A DNA stretch of 64,000 bases from Dendrobium chrysotoxum (Eukaryota; Streptophyta; Magnoliopsida; Asparagales; Orchidaceae): NCBI GenBank assembly GCA_019925795.1, contig CM034313.1, positions 24,416,932-24,480,931 on the forward strand. The letters run 5' to 3'. Below the pieces are notes generated by a model, which saw only the letters and a program-made list of their open reading frames with translations, searched no databases and was not told where the DNA came from. Below are positions 24,025-35,980 of the stretch, in pieces; positions within the stretch are counted from its first letter, which is position 1, and the number at the start of each line of letters is the position of its first letter. The position numbers and the translations under genes were made by a program.

Positions 24025-25030
24025 AATCAAAATATACATAACTATGACATCAATTGCATTGAATAACAACAATAATCGATAATATAAATCAAAACTCACC
24101 CTTCGAATTTTAAGGTTTAGCGAATGTGAATGCTGATATAGGTTAGATAGTGAGCTGATTAGTGGGCTTTGGGCTTAATTTGAATGGGTTGATTTGGATT
24201 AATGAAAACTTGATGAGCTGTTAGGTGGAGTTGGGTTGTAAACTTGGGCTGGACTTTTAGAGGTGGGTTAATTGAGAAAACTATGTTGGGCTTTTAGGTT
24301 TATAGTGGGATGGGCTGTATTATTTGGTATGTAGTGGAGATAGGGCTCAGTTAATGTGTAGATGGCTGTAGATTTGGTTTGGGCTATCCTATTAGAGATT
24401 AGGAGGAAGGAAGTTGGGTAAGAGGCGTGAATGATTGGTTAGAGGGATGAAGGTCTTCGGCTAGATCTTGCTTTGCAATTGGCATAAAGAAGATAGGTGG
24501 AGGCGTCGGGTTTGGCTTCTTCATGATAAAGGGAGAAAGGGTTCATGGGTTTAGGTTGGAGCTTAGTTTACATGAAAGAGGTCAGTTGTAGGTGGAGATT
24601 AGAGCTTAGGGAAGGTTAGGGCAAGTGAAAAGCTCGATTGGTTGGATCTGTTGGAAGAGACGACTAGCTGGCTGTATACGGCTTAAGGGATTTGATCGGA
24701 GTGAGCAGAGGTCCGGATGGAGTGCAGTTGTGGAGTTGGTTTGAGGATAAAAACAAAATTGGAAGCCTCCATCCCCTTCTCATTTTATTAGGGAAGGTAG
24801 GTGACATTTGAGGTTCTGTACAGACATTGTGGGATTCGTGGGAGGTGAGGAGAGCGGCGCTGAGTGCACAGTAACTCTACAGGATTTCTTACCAGATTTA
24901 TAGAGAAGATGTATTTTTGCTCTCCTTTTTTTGTTCTTTTCATAAATTTCAATAAATGCCCCCCAACAAATATGGTATGCGTTTAGAGTGAACCATATTT
25001 GTTGCATGTTAATTGACCTTGTAGATTTCA
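24022..25030. other. G-rich spacer, no gene supported
   Basis: The plus strand is unusually rich in G and T (words such as GGGCTTTTAGGT, GGTTGATTTGG, GGGATGGGCTG) compared with neighbours. This strand bias is typical of a leader or LTR R/U5 region, but no LTR mate or primer site is seen. Short frames on the minus strand at 24780-25031 look like chance. Confidence 0.3.
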
Positions 25031-25280
25031 AGATATTGTTCAGAATGTCACACTATGATTTTCATTTGAGAGATTTCCAAAAGCTTGTTTAGATATCATG
25101 TTGGGATTCTCATTTTGTGGATCTCCAAAAGCTTATTTGGATGTCACGCTAAGTTTTCATTTTGCAAATCTCCAAAAGCTTGTTTGGATGTCACATTGAA
25201 ATTTTTATTTTGTGGATCTCCAAAAGCTTATTTGGATGTCACACATAAGTTTTAATTTTGTGGATCTCCAAGAGTCTATC
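25030..25280. repeat. 48-bp tandem repeat, about five units
   Basis: Units built on TCTCCAAAAGCTT(A/G)TTTGG then ATGTCAC...TTTTCATTTTG(T)GGA repeat with AAGCTT at 25081, 25129, 25177 and 25224, a period of 47-48 bp. A fifth, diverged unit follows at 25260 (GGATCTCCAAGAGTC) and a partial one precedes at 25040. Confidence 0.85.
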
Positions 25281-25547
25281 TCAGTGTCTTCATAGATCAT
25301 TAGATGCACTCATAGTCATTAATATGATTGAAGTGTTGGCTTTGGTCAAGTAGAGACTCATATGAGATTGGTAGAGTTCTTTATACTTAGGTCCTTAAAG
25401 CATAACTTTGCAAACTAGCACTTGTAAATAACGTTGCTACCTCTTGCTCTCTTTTCCACCACTGTCACTTTAATTTCTATTATTTTTGTATATACTCAAC
25501 ATTTATAAATATTGCAATCATATATGAATTTTACATTTGTACTATAT

Positions 25548-25925
25548 AATTATAGGTTTCATTCAGGATTATAGATTCACCAGTTTGTTGGACCTTACTG
25601 CCTCAGTTTTCTATGGTGTCTTTCAGCTCAGGTACATTCTCATCTTTTTTTTTATTTTGATTTATACTTGTACTGACGATGCTTCGTGTCTTGTGCAGGT
25701 TTCAGAAGGAGTGGGATGCCAAGTCATGAGTTACTACATGAGACTTCTATTCAAGTATACCTTTCTTTTGGTAGCATTACATACATTTGTATAATCTTTC
25801 TTCTTTCTGCTAACTTTTCTGTTGCTTTGTGTAGGCACAGAACCACAGGATACCTGATCTTTAGAAGGAGAAAAATAAGGTTATTGAGTTCCTCTTCATG
25901 CATAGCTTTAGAAGACATATTTTAG
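25548..25925 (+). pseudogene. Possible exon fragments of an unknown gene
   Basis: Three short blocks have exon-like composition separated by T-rich stretches with good plant splice-site contexts: an AG near 25554, a GT at about 25632, an acceptor TTGTGCAG ending at 25699, a GT near 25756, and an acceptor TTTGTGTAG ending near 25833. Read locally they give peptides such as FQKEWDAKS and AQNHRIPDL, each followed by stops, so no intact product exists. I do not recognise a family. It may be a decayed spliced ORF of a transposon or a host gene relic. The T-rich stretches could also create false splice sites. Confidence 0.2.
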
Positions 25926-26126
25926 TCCTCTACCAAGGACCTTATACCCTTTTTCTTGGCTAATATAAGTTTGTAAAAAGATGTAATTTACAAATTTTGT
26001 ATATGAATTCAAAATTAATAAAATAGAATAATTTTATAAATTCAGCCGTTCAAAGGTTCTATTTTTCATTCTGTTCTTGTAACTTATGTGGTTGTAACCT
26101 AAGTTGTGTTGATGGTACCTCACATA

Positions 26127-26192
26127 ATTTTAAATATTTATTTGGGGATCTCATCATGCAGCATGATGTCAACCCAAATAAATATTTAAAAT
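26127..26192. repeat. Hairpin repeat H1 (20-bp perfect stem, inner 8-bp stem)
   Basis: Left arm ATTTTAAATATTTATTTGGG (26127-26146) pairs perfectly with CCCAAATAAATATTTAAAAT (26173-26192). The loop itself contains CATCATGC-A-GCATGATG, a second perfect 8-bp palindrome. A conserved TCCCCTATCT tail follows. Confidence 0.95.
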
Positions 26193-26799
26193 CTCCCCTA
26201 TCTCTAAGGGTAGTTATGAGCATTATAGCCTTAGCCACTTATTAGAGTTGACAGTTGTATTCTTCACAGCATCAACTAGAGTTTTGGGATTTTGGTTACT
26301 TCTACTCTGTGTTTCGTACAGCAAACATTGGTGAAGGATTACCTGATTTGTTATTAATGACTTATCAGTAGATTTGATACCTTTAACCCTTTGCTTCTAG
26401 CTTTGGTGGGTTAGATGAAGGAGTATTCACCAATGACCTAAACCCTTTAGGTTTATACTGAGTCGGTGGCAAGAAGTCATCAGTCCAGAGCTTTGTGCAT
26501 AGCAAACTTGTTAATAATTAAAAACCTCTTAGTTCAGCCTTAAGCTTTACATGAACTTTAGAATAATTTATTTGGTCCTCGGTTTTGTGCTCTGACGAAT
26601 TTATTAAAGAAAGATTTCTTCAATCTTTGCTTGATGCTTTACGGATTTGTTAAAGGATTTGTAGGTTTTAAATTTAATTAGTAATAATGAGTGTAGGTAA
26701 TGCTCTAACCCTTAACCAATCGAGAAGACTTCAATATGGTTTACTTGAACTTATCATACTGGGTGAGCTAGGATTTAATACCTCTTATCATCCTACTGT

Positions 26800-27740
26800 T
26801 GAAATGAGGGTTCCTCTACTACAACCTTTCTTATGGCTTATTAAGTAGACAGAGCTGTCAGTGACTCAACCACATCTGGGCTTGTTGAGTCCAACCTCAT
26901 ACGCTCGTTCAGGCTTTAGACTTGAGCTATGGAGAACACACTCCCCAAGATAAAATTGTTAAAGTTTATAGATTTAAAGACATCCTTCATCTTTTGAGAT
27001 CTCGGGGCTTACATATATTTAGTAGCTATTGATTAAGGCTTATTCTTCCTACTGTAACTTTGACTCTCCAATCACTTAGGAGAATTTAGTGGACTATAGC
27101 TACTTGAACTTGTTGAGTTAGATAAGCCTTTATGCTTATTACAGTCCCTAATGATAAGTTGATGAAATGGGAGTTCCTCTACTATATCCTTTCATATGGC
27201 TTGTTGAGTAGATAGAGCTACCAGCAACTCGGCCACATCTGGGCTTATTGAGTCTGACCTCTTACACCCATTCAAATCTTAAGCATCAGGCTGTTAAAAA
27301 ACTTGTGCCACTCTAGTTTGACTAGCTGAAATATGTAGTCATAAAAGTTTCCTTTCTCAATCTTCAAAGTCTCAATATATTGTCGAAGGTGATACCTCAA
27401 ACTTTTTAGAGAACCACTTGCATATATTATGAAAGGGGCAATTATTATATCTTTTTATTTGGAGGAATACACATCTTTCTAGTGTAACCATGATTCTCCA
27501 GTCACTTAGCAAAATTTCTAGGACTACGACCACTTTACTTATTGAGTCAAATAAGCATTCGAGCTTCTAACAGTCCCTATTGACAAGTTAATGAAGTCGG
27601 GGTTTCGCTACTACGGCCTTTCTTATGGCTTGTTGAGTAGAAAGAGATGCCATTGATTTGGCCATATTTAGGCTTATTAAATCTAGCCTCTTACACCCAT
27701 TTGAACTTTAAGCTTCAGGTTGTTGAAAAACTTTAAGCTA
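26800..27740 (-). repeat. Degenerate 430-bp tandem repeat in the gypsy 3' region
   Basis: Three units can be aligned by eye. TGA(C/T)TCTCCA(A/G)TCACTTAG occurs at 27061 and 27491; the block TTCCTCTACTA...GGCTT(G/A)TT(G/A)AGTAGA starts near 26809, 27173 and 27603; CTCTTACACCCATT occurs near 27262 and 27690, and CTCATACGCTCGTT near 26898. The period is 430 bp between units 2 and 3 and about 364 bp between 1 and 2. It lies downstream of integrase in element orientation. Confidence 0.75.
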
Positions 27741-27903
27741 ATTTGGCTCAACTTATTTGAATGTGTAGTCACAAAAATCTTTTTTTTCCTGACCTTTAAA
27801 ATTTTAATACATTGGAGGTGTCCCGATCTTTTAGAGAATAACCTGCATATACTTTAAAAGAGAAATCATCATATCCTTCTTCTTGAAGGAATATTTGTGT
27901 TAA

Positions 27904-28200
27904 TGATTTTAAAAATTTATTTAGAGATCTCAACGCGAAGCTTGATATGACCCAAATAACATATTTGAAATGCTTCCTATTTTATAGGTGAGGATTGGAA
28001 AATTTTAGTATTTTGAAATTTTAAATATTTATTTGGAGATCTAGGCACATAGCTCGATGTTAACCCAAATAAATATTTAAAATGCCCCTTATCTCATAGG
28101 GAGATTTTAGATAGGTTAAATTTGGCATTTTATTATTTTAAATATTTATTTGGGGATTTTTGCATGCATCGCAATGTCGACCCAAATAAATATTTAAAAT
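27904..28200. repeat. Hairpin repeats H2, H3 and H4
   Basis: Three further copies of the H1 hairpin. H2 (27904-27972) is degenerate. H3 pairs 28018-28036 with 28065-28083 (19 bp perfect). H4 pairs 28135-28154 with 28181-28200 (20 bp perfect). Each is followed by a version of TGCCCCTTATCTCATAGG. Loops differ in sequence while stems of H1, H3 and H4 are identical. Confidence 0.9.
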
Positions 28201-28269
28201 GCCCCTATCTTACATAACGCATCAAATAAATATTCATTCTTTTTCATAATATTTCTTCAGATATCAACT

Positions 28270-29400
28270 GTTGATCGGCGACATGGGCCTTTAACTGTGC
28301 AGGTCGATAAGTTGATAGGCTCCTACTTGGTACACCTTCTCAACAACAAAGGGACCTTCCCAATTAGATATGAATTTCCCACCGACTTTTTGATATGAGA
28401 TGATTGGCCTTCTCAGCACCAGGACCGATTCCCCTTCTTAAAATGCTCGATGATGCACCATCCTATCAAATGATTTTTCTCTTCTTCCTCAGTAGATTTC
28501 TAGGTCTTGTTGAGTCTTAGACTGATCTCAGAGAGTGCATCGAGCTCTTCCATCCTTAGGAGGGCATTTTGCTCCTGAGTGAGATCATGCCAAATTATTA
28601 CTCAAAGTGATGGTAGTTCGATCTCCAATGGTAGCACTACTTCAACCCCGAACACTAGTGTGTAAGGAGTGGCTTTTGTCAGAATCTTATAAGTTGTACG
28701 GTACACCCATAGTACTTCCACCATCTTAGTATGTCACTCTCTTTAATTTTTTGTGAGGATCTTCTTCAATAGCTTCACTAATGTCTTGTTAAAGGCCTCT
28801 ACCAAGCTATTTTCTCTTAGTTTATGTATAGATGAGTATTGCCAATCAATTTTATATCAATCAATAAACTTGTAAATTTTAGCATTCTTGAATGTTGTCA
28901 TTATCTGAGATTATATAGTGTGGTACACCAAATCTATATACAATATTATGGGTGAAGAAATTGATCACGTGCATGGATGTGACTTCTCTAAATGTAGTCA
29001 CTTTTGCCCACTTAGAAAAGTAGTCGGTTGCTTCTAAAATGAAGCGATGTCTGACTGATGATAGCGAATCTATTGGCCTAATTAAAATCTATGCCCCTGC
29101 TTTTGAATGGCCAGGATGCTTTTGTTAAGTATATACAAATTGGCGGTTGATGTATAACTTCACCATGAATTTGACACTCATAGTGCCTCTTAGCATGGTC
29201 AATATAATTGCTCACCATTGTTGGCCAATAGTAGCTCATTCTCTTGATTTTAGCCGCCATCTTTGGCCCTGACTGATGTATACCATAAAGTCCTTCATGG
29301 ACTTTTATTTCCACTCTATCAGCTTCCTTGGTCCCTAGGTATCTTAGCCATATTTGATCAAAAGCTTGCCGATACAATGTGTCGTTGACAAATGCATATC
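28270..29400 (-). pseudogene. Gypsy integrase remnant
   Basis: This enzyme joins retroelement cDNA into chromosomes. On the minus strand, 29377-29078 encodes the N-terminal zinc-binding part, with EGLYGIHQSGPKMAAKI, RMSYYWPTM and a Cys in HYECQIHG. The core follows between 29050 and 28500, with the FGVPHYIISDND region (catalytic Asp) near 28900 and SLVEAFNKTLVKLLKK (catalytic Glu) near 28800. The LGVEVVLPLEIELPSL block typical of plant gypsy integrases lies near 28640. A C-terminal GPFVVEKVYQVGAYQLIDL block at 28360-28300 is the GPY module. Several in-frame stops are present. Confidence 0.8.
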
Positions 29401-29639
29401 ACAAGGCTCTCTTCCAGATTTGTAGCGAGAGATTTGTCTATCGGGAGTTTACTTTCTTTAAAATAGTTGATGAATGGTATCCTCAAATCGTCTTCTACTT
29501 TAATATCTAAGCAATGTAACCATGACTCTAAGCATATACTAAATTTATATCTTTTGACTACATGATCCTCTTCTGGTTGATTATTAATAATGAATTATTT
29601 GAGAGGCTGAGAATCAACTGGGGTTGTATCCTACTAGAT

Positions 29640-30180
29640 TTAATTTGGTATTCACTCTACCTGTGGTAATTGTAAGAGTTATGGCTCTAAGACACGATGA
29701 CTTGGAACCCCAATTAATATAGGTCATTCATCATTGGTATTCACCACTTCCTTAGCTAATTTGGCCAAATAATTTGCCTTGGCATTCTAACCTTAAGGAA
29801 CCCAAGCTATTCTAATATTTAACACTTATTTCAGAAGCTCGAGAGCTCATAATTAGTAGTGGGCCAATTCAAATTTCTAAATCTTGTAAATAGTTAGGAC
29901 TTGATTTATCGCACCCTGAGAGTCACCGAAGAATTAGAGATTTTAGATTCTGACATCAATTATAAGTTCCAGTCTTATTATTAGAGCTTCATAATTAACT
30001 TCAATGTTGGTATGAGGCTTAGTTAAACTGAATGAAAACCTCACTATACCTCACTCAGGCGTTATGAAAATGATATCGATGATGGCTCGGGCAGTTGCAA
30101 GATTTAGAGGTTGGGTAGGTTTAATCAATGATGCCCCACTGGTATACATCTCCCAGAATTTTAATTTCTCTTTTTTCTCG
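29640..30180 (-). pseudogene. Second (plant-type) RNase H of the gypsy element
   Basis: Between the canonical RNase H and integrase, the minus strand contains the blocks EVNYEALIIRLELIIDVRI (near 30000), LLFFGDSQGAINQV (near 29925), and NAKANYLAKLAKEVV (near 29770). These match the RVT_3-type RNase H (EAEYEAL, GDSQLVINQ and KADALAKLA motifs of the family). This extra domain is the hallmark of Tat-lineage elements. The acidic residues Glu and Asp are kept in two of the motifs. Stops between the blocks (for example near 29830 and 29870) inactivate it. Confidence 0.75.
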
Positions 30181-30284
30181 ACCTATATGATTTTCTTATC
30201 GTGCTAATCATTGTTGAGAGGAGAATCTATGGGGATAGGATGTGCAATGAGAAAATCTACTAAGGCTTGTCTCTTTACCTCCTT

Positions 30285-31490
30285 TTATAGCATGTACGTA
30301 ATATCAAACTCCAGTAATATCACTACCCACCTAGCTAAATAACCTATCAATACTGGTCTTATCTTCAAGAACTTTAGTGAATCAATATTTGATATTAACA
30401 TAATTTTATTAGAGACCATGTAATGGTGAAGTTTCTGCATCGCAAAAATTAATGCCAAATAATGCTTCTCAATCAATAAATAATGTAGTTTTGCTCCGAT
30501 CAGCCTTCAAGTAATGTAGTAGAGCGCATTCTCTTTGCCTTCCTCATTGTGCTGGGAAATAATGCTCCAACGGACTCTTCTAGTGTTGTTGTGTATAGTA
30601 TAACAGGCTTCTTTGATATTAGCACTACGAGAATGGGAGGATTTAATAAGTATCTCTTAATACTATCAAATGCTTCCTGACATTCTATGTCTCATTTGAA
30701 ATAAATGTCTTTCTTTATTCACTTGGATAATGGTTGGCATCGACCTGACACATTTGATATGAATCATCGAATGAAAGCCAATTTCCCTTATAAAGAGCGA
30801 AGTTGATGGAGGTTCTTGGGAGGCAACATCTCCAATTGCCTTGATCTTATTGGGACCAATCTCGATGCCTCGATGTCAAACAATGTATCAGAGACATTTC
30901 TCCAAGGAGACCTTGAAGGCGCATTTAAGAGGGTTCATCTTTAGATCAAACTTTTTAATCCTCTCAAATATAATCCTTAGATCACTTAAATGATCTTTCT
31001 AGTCAATGCTCTTGACAACAAGGTCGTCAATATAGCACTCGACTATCTGATGCATCGGCTCATCAAATATAAGTGTCATTGCCCATTGATAGGTGGCACC
31101 AAATTTTTTTTAAGCTGAAGGGCATGGCCGTGTAGTAGAATATGCCAATGGGCATTCTGAATGAAATGTGGTTCTCATCTTCAAGCTCCATTTTAATCTG
31201 GTTGTAGCTCAATAATTTATCCATAAAAGAGAATATAACATAGTTAGAAGTGTTACCACCAACAGCTCTGACACTAGGAACAAAAAATTATCTTTTAGAC
31301 ATGCCTTATTGAGGTCCCAAAAATCAATATAGATACGGATCTAATAGTCCATCTTCTTGACAGGGATGATATTTGTTGATCCAATTGGCATATTTTTCTT
31401 CTCAAATAAAGCATGCATCTAAAAGCTTCTTTATTTCTGCAATCACGTGTTCTTCAATCTTTATTCTTATTCTCCTTGGAGACTATTAAT
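30285..31490 (-). pseudogene. Gypsy reverse transcriptase and RNase H remnant
   Basis: In element order: DFWDLNKACLKD near 31310, NQIKMELEDENHISFRMP near 31180, YYTAMPFSLKKFGATYQWAM near 31110, and the catalytic YIDDLVVKS box near 31035. The box residues are intact. RNase H follows at 30476-30285 with EKHYLALIFAMQKLHHYM, ISNIDSLKFL, IGYLARWVV and LEFDI, all recognisable gypsy motifs. Stops, for example after KKMDY near 31345, prevent a polyprotein. Confidence 0.85.
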
Positions 31491-32529
31491 GGGTGTTGCA
31501 TCTGGTTTAATTTCCAATCTATGAACTACTACATCAGGTGATAAGCCGAGCATCTTAACATATGTCTAAGCAAAGCAATCCCTAAATTCACAGAGAAGCC
31601 CTTTTATTTCCACTACCTAGTCTTTCGGTAGAAGCGAGCTAATGAAGGTTAGGCGAGGATCCTCTTCAGTCCCCAAGTTGACTTCCCTTAGCTCATCCAT
31701 AGTGGTCGCTCATCCACCATCTTTAAGCTCTTCATGTATAGGTTTGGCCTTTATAGGTTGGTCATCATAAGTGTTAACCTCATTCATTTTCTCATTGTCA
31801 TTATCATCGAATTTGATTTCCTCGCATGTGATTGCTTGACAAATCTCCTTTCATGGGTATTTTTTCATGATGAATTTGAGACCTCTTCTTGTAAGAAAAT
31901 CCTTCCTCCGTAACAAGTGAGGATTTCTTCGATACCAGAGGCTCAGGTAGAAATGAACTTGTTGTTTGGAAATATGAGTATTAGCTTGCTTTTGCAACAT
32001 TTTTTAGACATTTTTGGTATTATACCTAGGATCCTCATAGGTATTAACACCCCAGAATCAATGAGCCTATGAAACTAGTTACAATTTTCATCTTCTTTAT
32101 GCTCTACAACTTGATAGAATAAGCTCCCTGGCCCAGTCCCCTTTCTAACATGAGGCACATAACAGTTATGAGATCTTTAATATTATGCACCTCTCACGGA
32201 ATGATTTATTAAAAATGTTGCAAGGGAATATGTATGATCACAAATACATTGTCTGAAATTGACAAACTACTTATTCTTCCTGAGAATACACAATGCACCT
32301 TATTCGTATTGGTAGACTCGTAACCGTAATCAGAATCTGAATATTCTATCTTCTTCTTTCCTTTATGTTGTTGACTGGCATATCTTCTTAAATTTATCAT
32401 GGACAAGCTTCTCTTTATCTGTGTCACTCCCTAGGTGAGGCATAAATTTTCTTCATCTAAGAGTTATTGCTACTTTGGGAAGAGTTGGCTTTGCCTTCTT
32501 TCTCGCAACCTGCTTCTTCTCACCTTCTT

Positions 32530-33080
32530 ATTTGACCTACTTTACAACCTTTGAATTTGATGCCTTGGACTCAAGAGAGCTTGTTATCTTTGGCTTCTTT
32601 ATAATAAAGTACTTGGCATCTTCATAAATTTTTACTTTATGGACTATAAATAGCCGGACGTCACTAGAGATACTGAATTCTTCTCCATCTCTCAGATACT
32701 TCATGCATTGGTGTAGTGGCGATGGGACAATGACATACTCATGTAACCATAGGCGACCCAATTGCACCTTGAATGAAGTGTCTGCATCAATTATATGGAA
32801 TTTAGCCTCTGTATGGAGTTCCTCAAATATAAGAGAGAGCATAAATAATCTCAGGGTTTTTTCCCCTTCTCATTAAAGTCATGTAACATTAATTTATCTT
32901 ACCCGGGGTGCTCCACGTCGAGGCATAGCTATCTTAGTGCTTTAAGACTTACAAGACTGATGGAGGACCCTAGATCAATCAGGATTCGATTGATTATCAT
33001 GTCTTCACTCTCTATAGTAACATATAGAGGGTAGTTTTGATCTGTCATTCTGAGCATCATGTCATCTTTGGTGAAGGTGA
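32530..33080 (-). pseudogene. Gypsy aspartic protease region
   Basis: The block RILIDPGSSISLVSL near 32985-32940 fits the retropepsin active site as it appears in plant gypsy elements, where Asp-x-Gly-Ser-Ser is common. The open stretch 32842-32537 then gives FHIIDADTSFKVQLGRLWLH (residues 16-35) and VPSPLHQCMKYLRDG, matching the conserved segment downstream of the active site, where LGRPWLH is usual. Pro in RPWLH has become Leu, a C-to-T change. A stop lies near 32900 between the two parts. The 31500-32530 stretch between this and RT has no clear domain. Confidence 0.7.
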
Positions 33081-33099
33081 TGATCGGCTCATTACGAGC

Positions 33100-35980
33100 T
33101 TATAAAACCTTTGTCATATTGCGCTTTAGAAAATATGCTTCATATCTTTCGGGGTCTTTATGAGCTTGAATTAAAGTCTCCCGAACATCTTTGAACATAA
33201 CAAGAGCATTGTATATGCTAAGTTGTGCCAGGATCTTCCTCAGATGGGATAAGATAGTATAATCTATCCCCTTGGCTGAAATGTCCTTCATCTTAGGGTT
33301 TTCAACAATAATAACTTCATTAATAACTATCTCCTTCCCCTTGCCTTTATTGGAGACACCTTTCTTTGGTGGAGATGGCAGTATCTTACCACTCCTCAAT
33401 TATAACTGGGCCACTTCATCCGATTTAGACTCATCTCATGGAGCATTTTCTTCAGAGTCTACTATTATTGCTCCTGGTGATTCATTTATTGATTCAAACT
33501 CACCACCTATATTTACATGCTCCTTCTGCAAAGCGATGTCAGGGTCTGATTCACCTTCCTCTAAAAAAGAAAGATCCTCCTCTGAACTATAATTCATCAG
33601 TGATACCATCATATAAGATTTAGGAGCTACCTCCTTGACATATTCATCTTTTATTAACATACTTGGCACCACCGAGATGACCTGACATACTTCAACTAGA
33701 AGAGAGTTTTCATACTCTTTTTGGCTTCATCTATTTTAAGCTTTATCATAAAGTTAGCTAGTATTATAGATCACCTCATAATTTGGTAATATTCATCTAA
33801 ATAATCAATGGCCCATTGAGTTGCTATCTTTTTCTCCTTGTGCTTTTTTAGTTTAGATTTCTTCTTGGACTACTTCATCTTTCCAGACTTTGAAGAGCTA
33901 GTTTGGTTGGGGAATTGCTTAGAAGTAGATGCTTGACCATAGACAGAGCTTTCAAATCTAGCACCGGCTCAGTAGGAGATTTCTACTTCACCCCTAAAAC
34001 TCTTCCAAGCTGCTTCAGCATTTTAACAATTTTCTTAGAGACTATAGTCTCCCACTGCTCTTCTTGAGATGGCTTCTTTTCTTTTCCTTTCTCTCCAATC
34101 GGGGGTACAAAAGAAGATATAACCACCCGAGTTGATTCCTTTTTGGGGTGAGCCAACATATTGTCTAATAATATGAGTTCCCCCCTTTCATATTTTCTAT
34201 CCAATCAATCCTCAAAGATGTAGCAATCTTTGATAGGATGGCCGAGTATTCAATGGTATGGATATTAATTTGGGTCACTAGTGTGTTTTTACTCCTTGGG
34301 TCTCTTGCATTCAGGCAGCACTGGGCTTGCTTTCAATGCGTGTAGAAATAACTTGGCGATACTCTCCCTCTTAATTGAATATTCTTTATTCATCTTATCA
34401 TTAAGGGATGAGAACATTTGGTCAACAGTTCTCATTATTTGTGTTGAGCGTTCTCCTCTATCCAAAAAATTCCATGGTTTGTCATTACCCCCAAGTATCA
34501 GCTTCTGTTGGGGGTTGAGCTTACAGGCCTGTATTTACTTATCTTCATATTACATTGATTTCTTGCCTTTGACCATGTTATAAACCCCTTATTTTTCTTC
34601 TGAGAGAGGATGCGGAGTAGATTTCACTCTTGTTGGCATCCAAGGTTTTAACTTTCTTAAGCTTATCAGAGTGACTCTCTGATCTTGATAAGTTCAGTTT
34701 CCCAAACTTGGCCACTCTGTCCAGCAAGTCTTGAAATGTGATGATTGTGGCCATGCATAAGAATGGTTGCATCTTGCCATCGATGTTTCCCATAAGTAAC
34801 TATATGGTCTGATCTTCTTCAAGTTACTACTCATATTTTATCCTCAAGTTTTGCCAACGAGTTATATATTTTACACTGACTTGTGTCTCTTTTGCTTATC
34901 TAAAGTGAGGTCAATGATTTTTATCTTCTCAGTTGCATTGGCAAATCTCTTCACAAACATGGCATCCAATTCTATGAAAGACTTCACAGAATGGTTCGGT
35001 AATTTAGCATATCATTTGAAAGTAGCCATTGTTAAAATACTGATGATTTACTAGAAGACTAGGGCATTGTTGCCTCCCATGTTCCCGCATGGGGCTTTAA
35101 ATTATGCCAAGTGTTATTTAGGATTATTATTACCGTTGAAGGTATTAAACTTTAAGATAAAGTACCCTTTAGGTATGGTACTTGGTCGTATTCAGCATGA
35201 TAGGGCTGACCCTTACCCACTAACTTCTCTGCTTGAACAACGGCTATAATAGCCTTATCCTTTCTATGATTATTCCTTCCAACTATCCAGCCATCACAAG
35301 CTTGGAAGTACATGCTATATTTTATGGAGTGGGCTGGCAGATGACGTTGTGTACCTCATGACCACCCTCAGGAGTGCTCCATACTCCTGAAACTTGAGGT
35401 ATTTGGAGATTTGGAGGATCGATCAGAGGATCGGGCATGGGATTGACAACATCAATTCTTTATAACATCTGTATCATTACCGCCATCTGGGTCACCATCT
35501 TGGCCATCTTCTCATTCAACTTAGAGATCTTCCTATCCTTCTTATCTGTCATCTTATATCTTCGTATGTCTGTGAGCATGATATTCTCAGTAGCAAAGGG
35601 ATTTTCTTCAACTTCTTCTACTCCTTTTTCCTCCAAAGAGTGGCCACTTCTACTGGCAAAGGACACAACCCTATAGCAGCATTGTTGTATCTGTTTAAGC
35701 GGTCAATCATTTTTATCACCACCTTCATCTTCATGTTCATGCCTTACCATATAGAGAAATTCCATGTTCAAAGTGTCATCCATTTCTTGCACTTCCTCTT
35801 CTTGTACTTGGATATCTGAGTGGCGGCACCACTAGATTTTTGGTTCATTGTTGGGCAGGAAGATTTATTTGACCTACGGGTTGTGGTTAAAGTTAATTTC
35901 TTCCTTTGATGGGGGTGGTGAATGCCGGGATCACCTAAAGGATTCTCTGAGGTGTCGATCGTCGAGGCGGGTGTCATCGT
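33100..35980 (-). pseudogene. Gypsy gag remnant
   Basis: This is the capsid polyprotein. At 35980-35770 lies a basic, low-complexity N-terminal part. Between about 35180 and 34580 the retrotransposon gag core is readable in pieces: LKFNTFNGNNNP, HLA-F-APCGNMGGNNAL, AKLPNHSVKSFIELDAMFVK and RFANATEKIKIIDLT-type blocks. Near 34250-34150 an LGHPIKDCYIFEDWLDRKYE block ends the core and precedes a charged linker. At 33300-33110 the conserved ILSHLRKILAQLSIYNAL and KDVRETLIQAHKDPERY blocks mark the gag-protease junction. Frameshifts and stops divide it into at least six pieces. Overlapping plus-strand frames are shadows. Confidence 0.75.

Noticed and set aside
33272..35676. Plus-strand open frames of 60-106 codons
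   Set aside because: They are antisense shadows of the minus-strand gypsy gag and linker, which have recognisable motifs.
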